Of a DNA stretch of 8,238 nt, positions 5,234-8,238 are shown one piece after another. Each line of letters starts with the position of its first letter. Positions within the stretch are counted from its first letter, which is position 1. The notes beneath the pieces were generated by a model. The model saw nothing but the letters and a program-made list of their open reading frames with translations, was not told the DNA's origin and ran no database searches. The DNA is from Patescibacteria group bacterium (GTDB lineage Bacteria > Patescibacteriota > Patescibacteriia > UBA2591 > UBA6264), in contig JACZVN010000015.1 of NCBI GenBank assembly GCA_022572625.1, positions 1 to 8,238 on the forward strand, in the 5' to 3' direction. The position numbers were made by a program, and so were the translations under genes.

Positions 5234-6661
5234 TTAAGTTATTAAATTGATAATAATTGGTGTTCCGGCTAAATCCCAATTTTTTCTTATTTGTTTTTCA
5301 ATAATATTAATCTGAGCATTGGAAATCATTTTTCTTCGAATAATTTTAGTCGGAGCTTTAAGGGTGAATTCTGGCGGATTTTGTGCAATTTGAGACATTT
5401 TTACATTTTTCCAAACTTCAGGTTTAAAGTTTTTATCTTTAATAATTTTTTCTAAGAATTTATTTAATTTATCCTGATGGATTAAAAGATATTTATTTTT
5501 TTGGACCCTTTGAATTAAGCTGAATATGCGATTAACATTTTGCTGGGTTTTAGCTGAAATAAAAATAATCGGGGCCCATCGAGCTAAAGGTAGATATTCA
5601 TTAATGACCTTTGTTTTTATTAAACGATTAAGATTTTGTTTAGTCAAGAGGTCGCATTTATTAATAATAATAATTAAACCTTTTTTATTTTTAATAATCA
5701 ACCGGAGTAGCGTTTTATCTTGATGACTGATTTCGCTGGTAACGTCGAGCAACATTAAAATAATATCAGATTTTTGAATAGTTTTTAAAGATTTTTGAAC
5801 GCCAATTTTTTCAATCCCAGATTCAACTTTAGCTTGTTTTCTAATGCCCGCTGTATCAACAAGTAGGATTGATTGTCGGTCTGGCCCGATCTGCACCAGA
5901 GTATCCTGGGGCCCACGGGTGGTGTGCGGTAGCGATGAAACAATAACTTTTTCTTCGCCTAAAAGCGAGTTTAAGAGGGTTGATTTGCCGACGTTGGGAC
6001 GGCCCATAATCGCCACTTTAATTGGCTCCTGATCTTGAGTCGCTTCAATCGGTCTAATAGTTTTTTTTAAGGGCAAGAGTTTTAAAGCCTGGTCTAATAA
6101 GTCTCCAATCCCGGTGCCGTTGGCAGCGGAGATGGCCAAGGGCTGCCTAAATCCTAATTGTAACCAGCTTAAACCTTGGGCCCATTTTCTTTTCTGCGGA
6201 TTATCAGCCTTATTAAGAACAAGAATAGTTGGTTTTTTAGATTTTTTAATCAGGCGATTGATTTCTCTTTCAAAATTAGAAATCGGCGGTCCGGATAATT
6301 CGTTAGATTCAGGGATTATTTCCGCCGGTGGCCTGATTTCAATGATAAAAAAAATAAGGTCTGATTCTTTAATCGCCTTAACGATATGTTTTTTAACTTG
6401 TTTTTTTATTTGATCTTTAGCTATTTTTTCAATTTCTTCTAACCCTCCGGTATCAATAATCATCAAATTTTGTCCCCGCCACTGACATTGGCCATAATTT
6501 CTATCCCGGGTTGTTCCAGGTTGGTGGGAAATAATGGCTTTTTGTTCTCCAATTAAGCTGTTAAATAGGGTTGATTTGCCGACGTTGACCTGACCAATCA
6601 AAGCGATAGTCAGAGGTTTAGTTTCTTTTAAGGGTTGACTTCTTAAGAGATTATTGTTCAT
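5234..6661 (-). CDS. der: Ribosome biogenesis GTPase Der (EngA)
   Basis: Der is a double-GTPase needed for maturation of the 50S subunit. The 475-residue protein has two G domains in tandem and a C-terminal KH-like domain. G domain 1 carries GQVNVGKS (23-30), PGTTRD (48-53), DTGG (70-73), NKAD (150-153) and SAA (178-180). G domain 2 carries GRPNVGKS (220-227), DTAG (269-272), NKCD (334-337) and SAK (369-371). The KH-like part (about 390-475) keeps NPPEF and the terminal IRKNWDLAGTPI. Odd points are a switch I of the second domain that reads LPHTTRGPQD instead of PGTTRDxxD, and a Pro-rich insertion around residues 111-127 of domain 1. The ATG overlaps the end of the LCP gene by 11 bp, which suggests translational coupling. 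Confidence 0.96.
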   Translation of the reverse strand: MNNNLLRSQPLKETKPLTIALIGQVNVGKSTLFNSLIGEQKAIISHQPGTTRDRNYGQCQWRGQNLMIIDTGGLEEIEKIAKDQIKKQVKKHIVKAIKESDLIFFIIEIRPPAEIIPESNELSGPPISNFEREINRLIKKSKKPTILVLNKADNPQKRKWAQGLSWLQLGFRQPLAISAANGTGIGDLLDQALKLLPLKKTIRPIEATQDQEPIKVAIMGRPNVGKSTLLNSLLGEEKVIVSSLPHTTRGPQDTLVQIGPDRQSILLVDTAGIRKQAKVESGIEKIGVQKSLKTIQKSDIILMLLDVTSEISHQDKTLLRLIIKNKKGLIIIINKCDLLTKQNLNRLIKTKVINEYLPLARWAPIIFISAKTQQNVNRIFSLIQRVQKNKYLLIHQDKLNKFLEKIIKDKNFKPEVWKNVKMSQIAQNPPEFTLKAPTKIIRRKMISNAQINIIEKQIRKNWDLAGTPIIINLIT

Positions 6662-8123
6662 TTCCGACGATAATTAAAAAATCAGCTTGATTAGTATTTA
6701 AAATAAATTTAAATTCTTCGGGAATATCATTAATAATATCTGTTTTTAATATTGTTTTAAGGGTATTTAATTCTTCTGACCAGTCAAACTCATTAGCTGA
6801 ATTATAAATGATGGTTTTTTCATAATTTCGGGTTGGGGCATTACCAATTTTAATCACGGTCAAATTTTGGGCATTAAGTTTTTTGCTGGTTTGTTTGGCC
6901 AGTCCATTAATATAGGTGCCATTTAAAATAATTATTTTTGGTTCTGGACTGGTTAGGACTGGTTCTTGATTAAGAGATAAATTTTCCGTTGAATTACTTA
7001 AACCGGAAACTCTTTGGCCAAAAACTATTTGTTCTTGAAAAGGGAGAGATTTAAACATTTCCCTGGCCAATTTAGCTAAATTTTTAAAATTGCCGCTTTT
7101 AGTTTTAAGAATATAGGCGCCGTCAATATTGATTTCTTCTTTTAAAAGACCGTTTTCACCAACCGTAATTACTTTAGTCGTAATTTTATTTTCGTTTATT
7201 TGTGAGATCAGCTTAGCTAATTTAATACTTTGACTAATATCAAGATTGCTGCTGACATTATTTTTAAGGATATTATAAAAACGCCAGATTTTTTGCGGTT
7301 GAGTTAAAAGATTTTCTTGAGCCGCTTTTTCTTTAAGCGCAAAGAGAACTTTTTGTTGTCGTTTAGCGCGGGCAAAATCTGACCCCTCTTCATTATTGCC
7401 ATGGCGGGATCGGACAAATTCAAGCGCTTTTTGGCCGTCCATTAACTGTAATCCAGCTTCAAAGATAACTGGACGATAGGAAAAATTTGGTCCAGGAAAT
7501 TGATAGTCAATAAATCCTTTTTCCACCTCTACTTTAATTCCTCCCAATTCATCAATAAGATTTTTAAAAAGATTAAAATCAACCCTGACCCAATAGTGAA
7601 TATTTAAATCTAAAATATTTTCCACCACTTGACTGCTTAAGACTCCGCCATCCTTTGACTGAATCATTCCTAAAGCGTTGGCCGAGTTAATTTTCCGCCA
7701 GCCATAATTTGGCACTGGCACATAAAGATCGCGCGGAATAGAAAGTAATCCTAATTGGGAAGTGGAAGGTTTTAAGCTGGCCAAGATAATGGTATCGGTT
7801 AAAAATGGTCCTTCATGTTCTGCTCCTCCCATGCCTAGAATTAAGATATTAATTCGGTCGCTTAATTCACCTTTTAAAATTTTGTCTTTGCCCACCATTA
7901 ATCTGGCCACCCCTTCCCAAAAAGAAAGACGGCCTAAATTGGTGATTAGACTGTCGCGCGAAAAAATAATGTTGGTAAAAAACAGGATTAAAATAATAAA
8001 AATTAAAATTAAAACTCGATAAATTAAACGAGTTTTTTTAGTTGGCGGTGATTCAATATCTTCAGTTGGTTTTCTAGGTGGAGTATAAACTCCATTGATT
8101 AAATTAATATGACGTTCGGACAT
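6651..8123 (-). CDS. LytR-CpsA-Psr (LCP) family envelope protein with C-terminal LytR_C domain
   Basis: LCP proteins are membrane-anchored phosphotransferases that move polyprenyl-linked polymers (teichoic acids, capsule, arabinogalactan) onto peptidoglycan; the acceptor and donor here are unknown. From the ATG at 8123 the protein has 490 residues. It has a cytoplasmic N-terminus of about 32 residues, one membrane helix (33-53) and the LCP catalytic domain (about 91-265). That domain contains ILILGMGG, LTDTIILASL with D110, SIPRDLYV with R131/D132, KINSANALG, and the ALEFVRSRHGNNEEGSDFARAKRQQ segment rich in conserved Arg. After a linker comes a LytR_C domain (about 395-488, KIIILNGTYINGLA...). 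The longer frame to TTG 8177 is rejected because that TTG is part of the candidate -35 box and would place coding sequence across the promoter. It is the first gene of the operon with der and pth. Confidence 0.93.
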   Translation of the reverse strand: MSERHINLINGVYTPPRKPTEDIESPPTKKTRLIYRVLILIFIILILFFTNIIFSRDSLITNLGRLSFWEGVARLMVGKDKILKGELSDRINILILGMGGAEHEGPFLTDTIILASLKPSTSQLGLLSIPRDLYVPVPNYGWRKINSANALGMIQSKDGGVLSSQVVENILDLNIHYWVRVDFNLFKNLIDELGGIKVEVEKGFIDYQFPGPNFSYRPVIFEAGLQLMDGQKALEFVRSRHGNNEEGSDFARAKRQQKVLFALKEKAAQENLLTQPQKIWRFYNILKNNVSSNLDISQSIKLAKLISQINENKITTKVITVGENGLLKEEINIDGAYILKTKSGNFKNLAKLAREMFKSLPFQEQIVFGQRVSGLSNSTENLSLNQEPVLTSPEPKIIILNGTYINGLAKQTSKKLNAQNLTVIKIGNAPTRNYEKTIIYNSANEFDWSEELNTLKTILKTDIINDIPEEFKFILNTNQADFLIIVGNEQ

Positions 8124-8149
8124 AGATTTTAATATATAATATAAACATA

Positions 8150-8177
8150 ATAGTAACAAACAGTAAAAATTAATCAA
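8150..8177 (-). promoter_or_regulatory. Candidate promoter of the LCP-der-pth operon
   Basis: On the - strand, TTGATT (8177-8172) is followed after 16 bp by TACTAT (8155-8150), with TGT as an extended -10 element. The predicted start is near 8142-8144, about 20 nt before the ATG at 8123. The layout equals the two stronger promoters in this window. Hexamer matches are 4 of 6 each. Confidence 0.5.
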
Positions 8178-8220
8178 GCTAAGAGTGACTAGTCAAAGAT
8201 TAAGCCAGATTTTATTACCC

Positions 8221-8229
8221 TGTGGATAA
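8221..8229 (-). promoter_or_regulatory. Perfect DnaA box
   Basis: TGTGGATAA is the reverse complement of the consensus DnaA box TTATCCACA and is followed by CTTTTTTAA. Only one copy lies inside the window, which ends 9 nt later, so an origin cannot be called. Such boxes are typical of the dnaA/oriC neighbourhood but also occur singly elsewhere. Confidence 0.5.
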
Positions 8230-8238
8230 CTTTTTTAA

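Noticed and set aside
5526..6413. Open frames on the + strand at 5526, 5844 and 6114
   Set aside because: They are antisense to der, have no ribosome binding site and show no recognisable protein; der motifs explain the region.
7762..8022. Open frame on the + strand
   Set aside because: It is antisense to the N-terminal half of the LCP gene and its composition reflects the complement of a membrane helix.
1..8238. CRISPR arrays, insertion sequences, tRNA genes, prophage or defence genes
   Set aside because: I saw no regularly spaced repeats, transposase motifs, terminal inverted repeats or tRNA cloverleaf. The content is housekeeping.

Overview
This AT-rich window, with compact, often abutting or overlapping genes, carries bacterial housekeeping genes for the cell envelope and translation. 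The style suggests a Candidate Phyla Radiation (Patescibacteria, Parcubacteria-like) genome. The reasons are divergent but intact core proteins, weak or absent Shine-Dalgarno sequences before most genes, an orphan rpmA, and a broken-up division/cell-wall cluster in which mraY and ftsW are not followed by murG or murC. This placement is inference; no 16S rRNA or other phylogenetic marker is in the window.

Layout. Positions 23-1243 (+) encode an S41 C-terminal processing peptidase (CtpA type). It converges on rpmA (bL27, 1330-1611, -), and a perfect 11-bp hairpin between them can terminate both. rpmA has its own near-consensus promoter at 1662-1689. From there a + strand operon runs rightwards: an unknown three-helix membrane protein (1734-2105), mraY (2107-3150) and ftsW/rodA (3153-4261), separated by 1 and 2 nt. 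The ftsW frame is broken by one missing base (or a -1 frameshift) at a T5 tract at 3997-4001; all family motifs are present on the two sides.

The gap 4262-4664 is not empty. It holds an ftsW-terminator-like hairpin, a textbook promoter (TTGACA, 16 bp, TATAAT with extended -10), four tandem GTTTATN heptamers at the predicted start site, a 20-bp perfectly paired stem enclosing an 80-nt structured core, and a strong terminator. I read this as a free-standing structured RNA of about 216 nt whose family I do not recognise. It is the most interesting object in the window.

On the - strand, transcribed leftwards, lies a second operon: a LytR-CpsA-Psr (LCP) envelope protein (8123-6651), der/engA (6661-5234) and pth (5222-4665). 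LCP and der overlap by 11 bp, and der and pth are 11 nt apart. It ends at the same bidirectional terminator as the RNA gene. A candidate promoter before LCP has the same 16-bp spacer and TG-T extended -10 as the other two promoters. The right edge carries a perfect DnaA box (8221-8229).

Together the genes serve lipid I synthesis (MraY), septal glycan polymerisation (FtsW), attachment of polymers to the wall or other envelope modification (LCP), periplasmic proteolysis (CtpA), the large ribosomal subunit and its assembly (bL27, Der) and peptidyl-tRNA recycling (Pth).
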